This document shows positions 32,235 to 40,491 of a DNA stretch of 48,381 bases, piece after piece (the first letter of the stretch is position 1; each line of letters starts with the position of its first letter). Below the pieces are notes generated by a model, which had not been told where the DNA came from, did not search any database, and saw only the letters and a program-made list of their open reading frames with translations. This DNA is from Candidatus Poseidonia sp. (GTDB lineage Archaea; Thermoplasmatota; Poseidoniia; Poseidoniales; Poseidoniaceae): contig JAURDA010000009.1 of assembly GCA_030828165.1 (NCBI GenBank), positions 1-48,381 on the forward strand. The letters are read 5' to 3'. The position numbers and the translations under genes were made by a program.

Positions 32235-34346
32235 ATGAAGCGGCTTGCATCCATGGTGTTGGCCGTCTTGCTGCTCTCAGCATCGCTGGTGATGTGGTTC
32301 AACGGGTCTGGCTTGACCGATTGGCTGACTGAGCAACGCATCATCATCGACGAGTACGAACGTGATTCGCTTCTTGGCCTCCAAGCAGACGAGCACTGGT
32401 TGGTCGTCGTTGTTGATTTCCCTGACCATCCCGCTTCGGACGCATGGGGGCCTACGGAGGCGCAAACCCTTCTTGATCAAGCAGCTAAGCCTTACATTGA
32501 CCAGCTTTCTGGGGGAACTTCCTCGTTGACACTGGACGTTCATACCGAAGTGGTGAGGGCTTCGTCCAATTTGGCTGCATACGGGTCAGACGGGACCGGA
32601 AAAGACACGGATGCGAGCGGCCAATTTCTTCCTGCACAACTCGCTCAAGAGGTGGTAGAACGACTTGAGTCATCTCTCGCATGGGAAGATGCCGATTTGG
32701 ATGGGAACGGCCAGGTTGACCGGCTGCTCATCCTTCATTCCACAAAAGGGCAAGAGGAGAGTTCGGGCGTTCAGGAGCGCATCTGGAGCCATTTTACCAC
32801 GTTTGAAGAACCGTTGGAGGTCAAGAATGATCTCACCGTCGCCCATTACACGATGGCAAGTTTGCAAACGGGATCCAGCGGCGTTGGTACAATCCTGCAC
32901 GAAATGCTTCACCAAATGGGTGCGGTTGACCTTTATCCTGTTCATGACGAAGGCTCCTTCCAAGCATGGAAAGGTCCCGGTGATTGGGACATCATGGCAA
33001 GCGGAAACTGGAACGGCGGTGGTCGCTGGCCCGCCCTACCCACCGGGGCCACGTTGGACTTGATCGGTGCTCCACAAATACAGCCCGTTGACCTTGTATG
33101 GCCCAACTCCGCCGTGAAACCCTGCATTGGACCAACCGTTCAACTCTCGGGTCTGTCTGAAAAAGGAGACGTGCTCAAGATTCAAATTTCTGAACAGGAA
33201 TTCGTTTACATTGAACACCGCTCCGATTCAGGATTTGATGAACGATTACCCGGGCATGGTGTTCTCGTTACGTATCAAGACTTGAGCGTCGGAGACATCG
33301 AATCCAATGAATTGAACACCAACCCGAACCTCCCTTGGATGATGGTTGTTGAAGCCGATGGAGGGAACGATCTCATAAGCGGGGCGAATCAAGGCGAAGC
33401 CTCTGACCTGTTTCAAAACAACACGAGTTTCGGGGCGAGCGGCGTTCAAATACGAACCCATGACGGCGTGCTTGTCCCTTGGACTGCCCACGTGATGTTG
33501 AACAACGCATCCGCAACGCTCACCTTTGAAGCGGAGGGTTGCACGCCCCATTTTCAACTCGACTTGCCCGACCACGGAGCAACGGTCCTCTTTGATGAGC
33601 CCGTTCTTCTTTCGCTGGAGCCGTTGAGCACAACTTGCAACGCAAACCTCACCTCGTCCGATGGAAGAGCGGTCACCTTCGTTTCAAACGGCGACGAGTC
33701 CATGCTTCGGTTCTCCTCATCAGGTACACCCAATTCGATTGTCCGTATCTTGGGCACCGTAACATGCGGTGAGCGGTCAGTGGACTTGGATTATGACGTT
33801 CGCATTCTCAACCGAATCCCAAACCTCGCAGCATTCACGGATTCAGTCCACCCGACAACAAGCACATCGCTGAGTGTCCCTCTGGACTCAACGGGTGATG
33901 GCGATCAACTTCTTTCCGTTTCTCTCAACGGGCCGCTTGCCCGAGTAGCCACGACCGCTGAAACCGTCAACATGGCTTCAGGCTCGCTTGAACTGGACAT
34001 CGACCCAAACGGTTTGCTGGTTGAAAACATGCTCATCAAAGGCGAGATCGTCCTTTCAACCACGGAAGGATTGTCGTGGACCCTTCCGGTCGAGTTGGTG
34101 GCCGAATCCCGTGAAGCAGGATGGCGCACATACCTCCCTGAACCTCATCAGCTATTTTCGGGACTTCTCCTCTTGATGGCTCTCTCGATGATGGCCCAAC
34201 GAGGTACAAAGGAGACGGATGTCGAGAACAAACCCGCTGCGTACTCGCAGACACCAATGACGGACGAACTTGACGCTTGGGGAAGGCCGTTGGACACATC
34301 AACATCAAGTGCTGCGGTGGATGTTCAGATACGAGATCTGCCCTGA
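32235..34346 (+). CDS. Secreted M6-type (immune inhibitor A-like) metalloprotease
   Basis: 703 residues from the ATG at 32235, which starts a signal peptide (KRLASMVLAVLLLSASLVMW). The zinc site HExxH is present as TILHEMLHQMGAVDLY, followed by GPGDWDIMASGNWNGGG, typical of M6 peptidases. An Asp-rich strand DADLDGNGQVDRLLIL precedes it. Beta domains follow, then a hydrophobic segment near 634-650 (LFSGLLLLMALSMM) and a tail MTDELDAWGRPLD. It probably cleaves proteins at the cell surface. The frame reaches back to 32124, overlapping tatC. Its end overlaps the convergent endA by 42 nt. Confidence 0.88.
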   Translation: MKRLASMVLAVLLLSASLVMWFNGSGLTDWLTEQRIIIDEYERDSLLGLQADEHWLVVVVDFPDHPASDAWGPTEAQTLLDQAAKPYIDQLSGGTSSLTLDVHTEVVRASSNLAAYGSDGTGKDTDASGQFLPAQLAQEVVERLESSLAWEDADLDGNGQVDRLLILHSTKGQEESSGVQERIWSHFTTFEEPLEVKNDLTVAHYTMASLQTGSSGVGTILHEMLHQMGAVDLYPVHDEGSFQAWKGPGDWDIMASGNWNGGGRWPALPTGATLDLIGAPQIQPVDLVWPNSAVKPCIGPTVQLSGLSEKGDVLKIQISEQEFVYIEHRSDSGFDERLPGHGVLVTYQDLSVGDIESNELNTNPNLPWMMVVEADGGNDLISGANQGEASDLFQNNTSFGASGVQIRTHDGVLVPWTAHVMLNNASATLTFEAEGCTPHFQLDLPDHGATVLFDEPVLLSLEPLSTTCNANLTSSDGRAVTFVSNGDESMLRFSSSGTPNSIVRILGTVTCGERSVDLDYDVRILNRIPNLAAFTDSVHPTTSTSLSVPLDSTGDGDQLLSVSLNGPLARVATTAETVNMASGSLELDIDPNGLLVENMLIKGEIVLSTTEGLSWTLPVELVAESREAGWRTYLPEPHQLFSGLLLLMALSMMAQRGTKETDVENKPAAYSQTPMTDELDAWGRPLDTSTSSAAVDVQIRDLP

Positions 34347-35396
34347 GTGTGGAATCGCGCACAGCCAGTGTTTGTTAACGCCCTCTGCAAGGCGAATAGA
34401 CAAGCAGACTTCTTCCCAAGTTGCCGGGGCATCGGCCAGCCGTTGAACAAGCCATGGCGCATGTTCAACGTGGACTTCCTGTTCGTAGACGCGCCATTTG
34501 CAACCGTACTTGAATCCCGGCCGAAGCAGCAACCCTCGCCGGCTTAAATCGTGGTACACATCGTCATAGGTTTGTTGTTGGGAGGTGAGAAGGTAACGCT
34601 GCTCTTCTTCCCGAAGGAAACGACCGCTAAAGTGTTCAACCCCTACGGCCGGCAACGGCCATTCTTCGGTGGATTGAAGAAAATACCCTCCTCGTAACGA
34701 TTTTGCATTCTTGCAAGAGCGTTGGACGACGGAATGTTCGTGGTCCGAAAGTTGTTCCACCGTACGATGCACACCTTTGGGACTTGTGAGTTGCAGGTGG
34801 TAGACCGTGGCATCAAATTCGTCGTCGACCACACAGAGTTCCGGCACGTGGCCTGCGTCAACGACGGCCACCACCCACGCATGCAATTCATCCCAATCAA
34901 GGAGGTCATTCGTGTGTTGTAGCCTGACTTGACTGTAGCCACCGTTCTTTGTCCAGGGCTCATGCCGTTCCCATCGGACAGCCCATGTGGAGGAATGAAG
35001 GTCCTGGAAGCGTTGATTCAAGTGTTGTCGGGGAACGACCAACTCTCCACCGTTTCGCAGGACATCCATGGCCACCGTACGCATACCGATTTCGGGGAGG
35101 TGAGCAACTTGGTCATCAAACCAGGACTCAGCTGGGGCTGGCAGCGGGACATGACGATACCAGTGACAAAACATAACCTCCTCCGAAGTGAGCAGGATTC
35201 CTCCATCAGAGATCGGCGAACCGAGCGCACTTTTCTCATGAAGTCGTTGAGCGAGCGGGGCCGGAAGGTGCCAGAAACCGTCCCTTGCAACGGGGGAGGG
35301 GAGCGGTTGTGCAGGTGGTGTGTTGGTGGTGAGCGTCTCACCCAGCGGACGGGTGGTGCGGAGGCGCGGAGCAAATTTTCGTTCCCGCCCTGCCAT
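34305..35396 (-). CDS. endA: tRNA-splicing endonuclease
   Basis: Cuts introns out of tRNA at the bulge-helix-bulge. The C-terminal catalytic half shows VYHDLSRRGLLLRPGFKYGCKWRVY (general-base Tyr), VEHAPWLVQ (His) and EGVNKHWLCAI (Lys), the full catalytic triad. The N-terminal half resembles a decayed copy, as in the alpha-prime dimer type found in several euryarchaea, and the length (363 residues from the ATG at 35396) agrees. An ATG at 35420 is also possible. The archease gene near 37.5 kb belongs to the same tRNA-splicing process. Confidence 0.9.
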   Translation of the reverse strand: MAGRERKFAPRLRTTRPLGETLTTNTPPAQPLPSPVARDGFWHLPAPLAQRLHEKSALGSPISDGGILLTSEEVMFCHWYRHVPLPAPAESWFDDQVAHLPEIGMRTVAMDVLRNGGELVVPRQHLNQRFQDLHSSTWAVRWERHEPWTKNGGYSQVRLQHTNDLLDWDELHAWVVAVVDAGHVPELCVVDDEFDATVYHLQLTSPKGVHRTVEQLSDHEHSVVQRSCKNAKSLRGGYFLQSTEEWPLPAVGVEHFSGRFLREEEQRYLLTSQQQTYDDVYHDLSRRGLLLRPGFKYGCKWRVYEQEVHVEHAPWLVQRLADAPATWEEVCLSIRLAEGVNKHWLCAIPHSGQISYLNIHRST

Positions 35397-35485
35397 GATT
35401 TTCCGAACGGGGCACGGCATTTGAGGTCGTCGCTTAACCGATTGGCCTATGTGCTACCCACGGCACCAACGACTTGGGGCGTATC

Positions 35486-36448
35486 ATGGTCGAAGGGTTC
35501 CTCGGGACATTGACCACTGAAGAACGAACGCTTCTGCATCTGCTCAACCAAACTTTGCCGAGTGGAGGATGGGAAGCCCCGGCCACGCTCACGCAGGCTG
35601 GAATCTCTGCAGCGGTCCATGTTCAGCGCAAGCACATCCCTCGGACGCTCAAACGCATGGAGAAAAACGGACAACTCGATGTGACTCAACGGCATATCCC
35701 CGGCGGTAAGCAACGAAAACGCGTCTACACACTCAGCGCAACAGGTACAGAACACGCAATGCACCTGCGTGACCGAATTTTTGATGAGACGGTCACAGCA
35801 AACGGTGATTCCGTACGGATCGGTGACCTTTGGGTTTCTCCTCAATCCGTCCTTGAATTGCTCTCCCATGTCGACGATGGCATGAACTACCATGATACCG
35901 CACTGATTTCACCGGTATCAAACCCAGAAGGTATGGTCTCGCTCGATGCTCAGTACGGCGAGGAACTCGTTCGCCGAATGTTTGCACGAGCCTGGCAAGA
36001 CGGGAAGATTACCAAAGACGAACAAACCCTGCTGAACGAGGTTGTTGAATTCCTTGGCATGCACCCAGAACGAGCCCGACGCCTCTCCAACGAGGCCCGA
36101 AAATCGCTGAAAATACCGCCCCCGGAGGAGGTGTACTTTGACATGATTCTCCAAGCGCTTGACGACGGAGAAATCATGCAAGATGAAGTTGACCTGCTGA
36201 ACACGTTCAGAGTGGCCTTCGGCATCGATCAAGTTACGCACAACACCTTGCTCGAACGAGCAAAAAATCATCCAACAAAATCCGAAAACTACGACGCTTA
36301 TGCGGCCACGTTGAAAACGGCGCTGCAAGACAGCATCATCACGGCTGATGAACACGCTATGCTCCGGACCCTACGGGGGGAATTGAACATCTCCGAGGAC
36401 GAACACGAACGAATCATCAACGAAATTTTGGACAAATCGAGGAGGTAA
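35486..36448 (+). CDS. Winged-helix plus TerB-like repeat protein
   Basis: 320 residues. The N-terminal 90 residues look like a winged-helix DNA-binding domain of the MarR/transcription type (TLTTEERTLLHLL, IPRTLKRMEKNGQLDV, KRVYTLSATG). The C-terminal part has three similar helical units of 45-55 residues: AWQDGKITKDEQTLLNEVVEFLG, ALDDGEIMQDEVDLLNTFRVAFG and ALQDSIITADEHAMLRTLRGELN. The DG(K/E)I..DE pattern resembles TerB-like or calcium-binding helix pairs. No known function. TTG at 35474 is an alternative start. It precedes the PfkB-like gene by 5 nt. Confidence 0.8.
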   Translation: MVEGFLGTLTTEERTLLHLLNQTLPSGGWEAPATLTQAGISAAVHVQRKHIPRTLKRMEKNGQLDVTQRHIPGGKQRKRVYTLSATGTEHAMHLRDRIFDETVTANGDSVRIGDLWVSPQSVLELLSHVDDGMNYHDTALISPVSNPEGMVSLDAQYGEELVRRMFARAWQDGKITKDEQTLLNEVVEFLGMHPERARRLSNEARKSLKIPPPEEVYFDMILQALDDGEIMQDEVDLLNTFRVAFGIDQVTHNTLLERAKNHPTKSENYDAYAATLKTALQDSIITADEHAMLRTLRGELNISEDEHERIINEILDKSRR

Positions 36449-36453
36449 ATTGC

Positions 36454-37515
36454 ATGGGAATGACGGATGAAGAAGCAAACCTACACGACACGCTCTCGTC
36501 CATCAAAGACCATTTGAGGTCAAAGGACTCAGCAAAAATCGTTCTCATCGGTGACGTGATGATGGATTGCTATATTCATGGATTCGCGAACAATCTGAAT
36601 TCACGTGCCCCCGTACCGGTCTTGCGAGAGACCTCACGCGAGGAAGATGTAGGCGCCGCTGCCCACGTCGCCCGTGGCCTGCGAGCCATGGGGCTGGAAA
36701 GTCACCTATTCGGCGTGGTCGGCGACGACGCTGCGGGACTGAGTATCATCGAATCACTGGAACAAGAAGGGGTGACCACGCACGGCTTAGCGATCATAGA
36801 AGACCGAACCACCACGGTGAAAACGAGAATGTTGGCGTCAAGAGAGAGTTTGATCCGAGAAGAACAGTTGTTGTTGCGTTGGGACATTGAGGACGACAAT
36901 CCGGTTCCTGAAGAAGCATCTCACGCGCTCTACGACCAAGCCGTTGATGACCTGAAAGGCGCAGCCGCCTTGATCGCTTCAGACTATGGGCAAGGCGTCC
37001 TCACCGACCAGGGCGCAGAGCAGTTGTTTTCGGAAGCTCGGAAACTCGGCATCCCCGTCATCGCCGATCCAAAATTGACTGGACTGCACCGGACCGAGGG
37101 CGTTGATTGGATTTTGTTCCAATCCCACGGACTTGAATTGATGCGCCGCCGCCTTGCAGCCTCCACCGGAGCGGAAGCCGCTGAGAAACTCATCAACCAA
37201 TACGGATGGAAACATTTGGTGGTGCTCTCCGGAGAGGCGGGCGTGACCATTTACTCCCACGATACCGAAACCGTCCATGCACCGTGCAGTCTCTTGGATT
37301 TGCGTCAAATGATCGGCATCATCGACGCCGCTGCGGTCGCCATCGCTTTCGCCCTCTCCCGAGGATTGGACGTTGCCTCCACGGCGCTTCTTGCGAACGC
37401 AGCGTGCGAATGCATCCTTGCTGCAGAACAAACCGATGCCTTCGTGCTCAGCAAGGAAAATCTGATTCACAGAATTGGCGAACACGTTTGGAATTTGCAA
37501 GTATCAAAACGCTGA
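36454..37515 (+). CDS. PfkB/RfaE-family protein with altered active-site motif
   Basis: 353 residues of the ribokinase fold, closest in pattern to the heptose-7-phosphate kinase RfaE: LIGDVMMDCYIHG, SRAPVPVLRET, GAAAHVARGLRAMGL, FGVVGDDAAG, SDYGQGVLT, IADPK. In kinases of this family the C-terminal motif is DxTGAGD; here it reads MIGIID, which keeps the catalytic Asp (291) but loses the glycines of the anion hole. The PN..E segment is also changed (FQSHGLEL). It may have lost or changed kinase activity. GAGGAGG sits 8 nt before the ATG. It is followed by archease after 9 nt. Confidence 0.85.
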   Translation: MGMTDEEANLHDTLSSIKDHLRSKDSAKIVLIGDVMMDCYIHGFANNLNSRAPVPVLRETSREEDVGAAAHVARGLRAMGLESHLFGVVGDDAAGLSIIESLEQEGVTTHGLAIIEDRTTTVKTRMLASRESLIREEQLLLRWDIEDDNPVPEEASHALYDQAVDDLKGAAALIASDYGQGVLTDQGAEQLFSEARKLGIPVIADPKLTGLHRTEGVDWILFQSHGLELMRRRLAASTGAEAAEKLINQYGWKHLVVLSGEAGVTIYSHDTETVHAPCSLLDLRQMIGIIDAAAVAIAFALSRGLDVASTALLANAACECILAAEQTDAFVLSKENLIHRIGEHVWNLQVSKR

Positions 37516-37524
37516 GGTGACCCC

Positions 37525-38019
37525 GTGAGCGCTTGGGTTTTTCCAACGACCGCTGATGCCGGCATGCGGGTTTATGCGCCCAATCTCTCCACGTTGATGG
37601 TCGATGCTGCACTGGGTGTCCAATCGTATTTGATGTCAACGTCTGCTGTTTCACGAATCCAAGAACTCCCTCGCCATACGGGTGAATGGAGGGTTCGGGC
37701 CGACCACAGCCGACACGATTCCACCATGCTCTTTGTCGCTTGGTTGGATGAAATCCTCTACCGAAATGAAGTGCATCAGCAATGGTTAACGGAGGCACAT
37801 CTTCGTATCGAGGAATCCACGGAAGGCCTTGAAATCATCGCGCAAATTTCGTGGGTGAACGGTTCTGAAATTGAACGGGAAATCGAGATAAAAGCCGTCA
37901 CGACCCATGAATTGCAGGTGAGTCAAGTAGATGCGGGCCAGACCGTTCCCGGAGGCCATGAGGACGTGCCTGACTTTGTAGGACCAGGATGGTACGCGAA
38001 CGTCGTGTTTGATATTTGA
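37525..38019 (+). CDS. Archease (RtcB ligase activator)
   Basis: 164 residues. Archease helps the RNA ligase RtcB turn over guanylyl groups in tRNA splicing. Family marks: TTADAGMRVYAPNLSTLMVDAA, EILYRNEVHQ, IEIKAVTTHELQV and the C-terminal WYANVVFDI; the metal-binding Asp residues are kept (Asp11, Asp163). The start is a GTG at 37525 after GAGGTGA. RtcB is not in this window, but the splicing endonuclease is 2 kb away. Confidence 0.92.
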   Translation: MSAWVFPTTADAGMRVYAPNLSTLMVDAALGVQSYLMSTSAVSRIQELPRHTGEWRVRADHSRHDSTMLFVAWLDEILYRNEVHQQWLTEAHLRIEESTEGLEIIAQISWVNGSEIEREIEIKAVTTHELQVSQVDAGQTVPGGHEDVPDFVGPGWYANVVFDI

Positions 38020-38320
38020 GGTGGGAGGGCCAAGGGTGGACGTGCGCTTCGCGCGGCCAAATCCGCAGGCATCCTCCATCCCGGATTCCCACAGCACCCA
38101 TGGCCCCAGGTAGGGCTGCTCCGTTCCCGGCCTGACCTAGTCCCCCGGTTATCCAATTCCCGTTTCCTTCCGGAGACGGTTCATGACACCCGAGTCATGT
38201 GGGAGCGAGACATCAACGTCCGCCTACGGGAACCTCGCGACCGCTTTCGCCGCCCCAAGGCGTTCAGTCCACCATAACGACGCTTTGTGGTACAGGGTAC
38301 GCCGAGCTCCCCACCTATCC
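38020..38320 (-). ncRNA. Signal recognition particle RNA (7S)
   Basis: This 346-bp gap without a gene holds an archaeal SRP RNA on the minus strand. The helix 8 core is at about 38108-38138 and reads AGGUCAGGCC, GGGAAC loop and GGAGCAGCCC, with the GGAA tetraloop and the GGAGCAGC asymmetric loop that SRP54 binds. The 5' end GGUGGGGAG can pair with the 3' end CUCCCACC to form the closing helix, giving about 300 nt, the expected length. A TATA box lies 26 nt before the start. The ends are approximate by a few bases. Confidence 0.9.
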
Positions 38321-38340
38321 CAAGCAAGCGTCACGCTCAG

Positions 38341-38348
38341 CATATATG
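38341..38348 (-). promoter_or_regulatory. TATA box of the SRP RNA gene
   Basis: CATATATG is centred about 26 nt before the likely start of the SRP RNA near 38320, the correct archaeal distance. It lies just after the end of the ccmE gene. Confidence 0.7.
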
Positions 38349-38365
38349 AAGGCAACGAAAGGACC

Positions 38366-38803
38366 TCAAGGGGTCGTTTCCGCCTCTTCGTATTTTGATG
38401 GGCACGATGTCTTGATGACGTTGGCCTCGAGGACGTAGTTGGTTCCGTCGTAACGAAGAACACCCTCGGCGTACACGGTCCGGTTGTCGTCAAGACCGTT
38501 GGAAACCGAGGCGTCAATAAACTCGATGACGAGGGATTTCGCTGATCCTTCCAACACGAAGGTCATCGTGTTGTTGTCGATGGTGCCGTCTCTAACTTCA
38601 CCACGAACGGCAATCTCCTGATCAACAAATTCCGCTGGATTGTTCATCAGTTCGTCAACGGTTTGTGTCGGCGTGGGAGATTGCAAAACCACGGTTGCAA
38701 GGAGAGCAAGCGTGAGCACGCCGCCAATCACGAGGATCCGTGTTCTCCGAGCCCACACAAAATAGCCAACCGACCGACCCTTAACAATGCTGTCAAGGGT
38801 CAT
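38366..38803 (-). CDS. ccmE: CcmE-type haem chaperone, Cys variant
   Basis: 145 residues: a membrane anchor (about residues 21-41 from the ATG at 38803) and an OB-fold domain facing outside. EFVDQEIAVRGEVRDG, TFVLEGSAKSLVIEF and VYAEGVLRYDGTNYVLEANVI match CcmE. The residue that binds haem is in KTSCPSKYEE, a CxxxY motif in place of the HxxxY of E. coli, as known from archaeal and some deltaproteobacterial system I variants. The frame has a possible ATG at 38821; both overlap the end of pyrD. Other cytochrome c maturation genes are not in the window. Confidence 0.85.
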   Translation of the reverse strand: MTLDSIVKGRSVGYFVWARRTRILVIGGVLTLALLATVVLQSPTPTQTVDELMNNPAEFVDQEIAVRGEVRDGTIDNNTMTFVLEGSAKSLVIEFIDASVSNGLDDNRTVYAEGVLRYDGTNYVLEANVIKTSCPSKYEEAETTP

Positions 38804-39917
38804 GTCCACGGCCCACCGCATCTTGGATCGAAGGGAAATTCAAGTCCAATATCCGCCGATGCAGGCCATGAACCACGGCCTTGGTCAGGGCTGGCCCTTC
38901 AAACACGAAGCCGCTGTAGGCCTGCACAAGGGTTGCGCCGGCCACGATTTTTTCCCAAGCATCGTCCGCCGAAGCGACGCCTCCGACACCCACAATGGGC
39001 CATTCGGGCCCGGCAAGTTGGCGAACTTGCCGGATTAATTCCGTGGACCGGTCTTTTACGGGTTGACCGCTCAAGCCGCCTTGTTCTGCGAAAACACGTT
39101 TTTCCTTGGGATGAGCGGGTTCGGGTCGAGACACCGTCGTGTTGCTGACAACGATGCCTGCGGCCCCGTTTCCTTTGGCCATGTGCACCACCGTCTGGAG
39201 TTGATGGTCATCGAGGTCAGGAGCAATTTTGACGAGAATGGGTTTGACATCTCGACCGTTTTGCTCGGCACACGCCGCATTCGCTTCGTGACAAGCCATC
39301 AGGATGCGCACCAAATGATCGTCGTTTTGGAGGGTCCTGAGTTGTGGGGTGTTTGGCGAAGAGACGTTGATGACAAACACATCAACGTGGTTCCACAAAC
39401 GGGTGAGCGATGTAGCGTAATCAATGTGGGCATCATCAAGCGGGGTTAATTTGGATTTCCCGAGGTTTGCCCACAAAGGAACGCCGTGTTTTACGCCACG
39501 TCTTTTGAGGTGGTCCAACTTCGCAGCGATGGATTCGCTACCTGCGTTGTTGAAGCCCATTCGATTCACCAGAGCTTTCGATGCATCCGCCCGGAACATC
39601 CTCGGTTTTGGGTTGCCGTCTTGTTGCAACATCGTGACGCCCCCAATTTCGATGAACGCCAAGCCTACGGATTCCCACCCACCAAGGGCAGTGGCGTTTT
39701 TGTCCATGCCAGCTGCGAGGCCAAAGGGGTGGTCATAGGTGTGGCCGAAGACCGTGACGGGAAGCCGGCGCCGAGGTTTGTACATCGTTCGGAGCGCCAA
39801 CCTTCCAAGAGGATTTGAAGCGGTCAGCCGCAGCAGGGCGAGCGAACGATGGTGAGCCCGTTCTGAATCTTGGAAACGCAGCAAAGGACGTCCGAACCAG
39901 CGGTAGAGGAAGCCCAT
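38793..39917 (-). CDS. pyrD: Dihydroorotate dehydrogenase, class 2 (quinone-linked)
   Basis: Oxidises dihydroorotate to orotate in pyrimidine synthesis, passing electrons to quinone. Landmarks: LAAGMDKNATAL, GFIEIG-type strand AFIEIGGVTML, NRMGFNNAG, LWANLGKSK, and the class 2 catalytic-serine motif INVSSPNTPQLR; VGVGGVASADDAWEKI and GATLVQAYSGF bind FMN phosphate. The N-terminal helix pair (FLYRWFGRPLLRFQDSERAH) typical of the membrane-bound class is present. The frame is open to 40424, but the ATG at 39917 starts the family N-terminus; 374 residues. It overlaps the start of ccmE by 11 nt. Confidence 0.94.
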   Translation of the reverse strand: MGFLYRWFGRPLLRFQDSERAHHRSLALLRLTASNPLGRLALRTMYKPRRRLPVTVFGHTYDHPFGLAAGMDKNATALGGWESVGLAFIEIGGVTMLQQDGNPKPRMFRADASKALVNRMGFNNAGSESIAAKLDHLKRRGVKHGVPLWANLGKSKLTPLDDAHIDYATSLTRLWNHVDVFVINVSSPNTPQLRTLQNDDHLVRILMACHEANAACAEQNGRDVKPILVKIAPDLDDHQLQTVVHMAKGNGAAGIVVSNTTVSRPEPAHPKEKRVFAEQGGLSGQPVKDRSTELIRQVRQLAGPEWPIVGVGGVASADDAWEKIVAGATLVQAYSGFVFEGPALTKAVVHGLHRRILDLNFPSIQDAVGRGHDP

Positions 39918-39971
39918 GGGAATCCGTCGGACAAGCCATCCTTCAAGACTTGCGGCGTTCTCGGCGAAAAC

Positions 39972-40409
39972 ATGCGAATCACGGACCGGCGTTGGCCAGC
40001 GGTCCGTGAGGCAGCACGTCGGTTGGTTCGGGAACACAACATTGTCCTCCAGGGTCCCGATTGGTTGGAACAGGAATTGCATGAACTGTCCATTCACATG
40101 GGCGACCGATTGCCATCGAGGACAACCTTCCCAACATGTCTCCCGATGGCGGAGGAACCGCTCACCATGATCGACGCAGAAACCAACCGGGTTCTCGTGC
40201 TGTGTTCCTTCGCTGAACCGCACCACGACGTGGTTTGGATTCCTCTCGAAACACACGAAGCGTGGCGGGCGATCAAAGCGACGGCCATGGATTTGATCGA
40301 TGCAGGCTACCCTGGATGCATCGGGTGTGCAGGTGCTGAAGCCGAACAACCGTGGGATGAAAAAACAAACCGGGAAAACCTTCGGAATGTGGAATCCAAC
40401 GGCCAATGA
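39972..40409 (+). CDS. Hypothetical protein divergent from pyrD
   Basis: 145 residues, not recognised. Pattern of a small alpha/beta protein: basic helix RITDRRWPAVREAARRLVREH, a strand RVLVLCSF, then HHDVVWIPLETHEAWRAIKA and DLIDAGYPGCIGCAG with a CxxC pair (PGCIGCAG). There is no signal peptide or membrane segment. The frame is open from 39870, but that part overlaps pyrD; the ATG at 39972 leaves a 54-bp divergent gap. The topoisomerase gene follows. Confidence 0.7.
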   Translation: MRITDRRWPAVREAARRLVREHNIVLQGPDWLEQELHELSIHMGDRLPSRTTFPTCLPMAEEPLTMIDAETNRVLVLCSFAEPHHDVVWIPLETHEAWRAIKATAMDLIDAGYPGCIGCAGAEAEQPWDEKTNRENLRNVESNGQ

Positions 40410-40491
40410 AATGTTCCATTTCATGCGTACGAAGAGAGCATTGTCAGCATAAAGGAGGGTTCAAGTACGGTTGGCGGTGCGCTTCAACATC

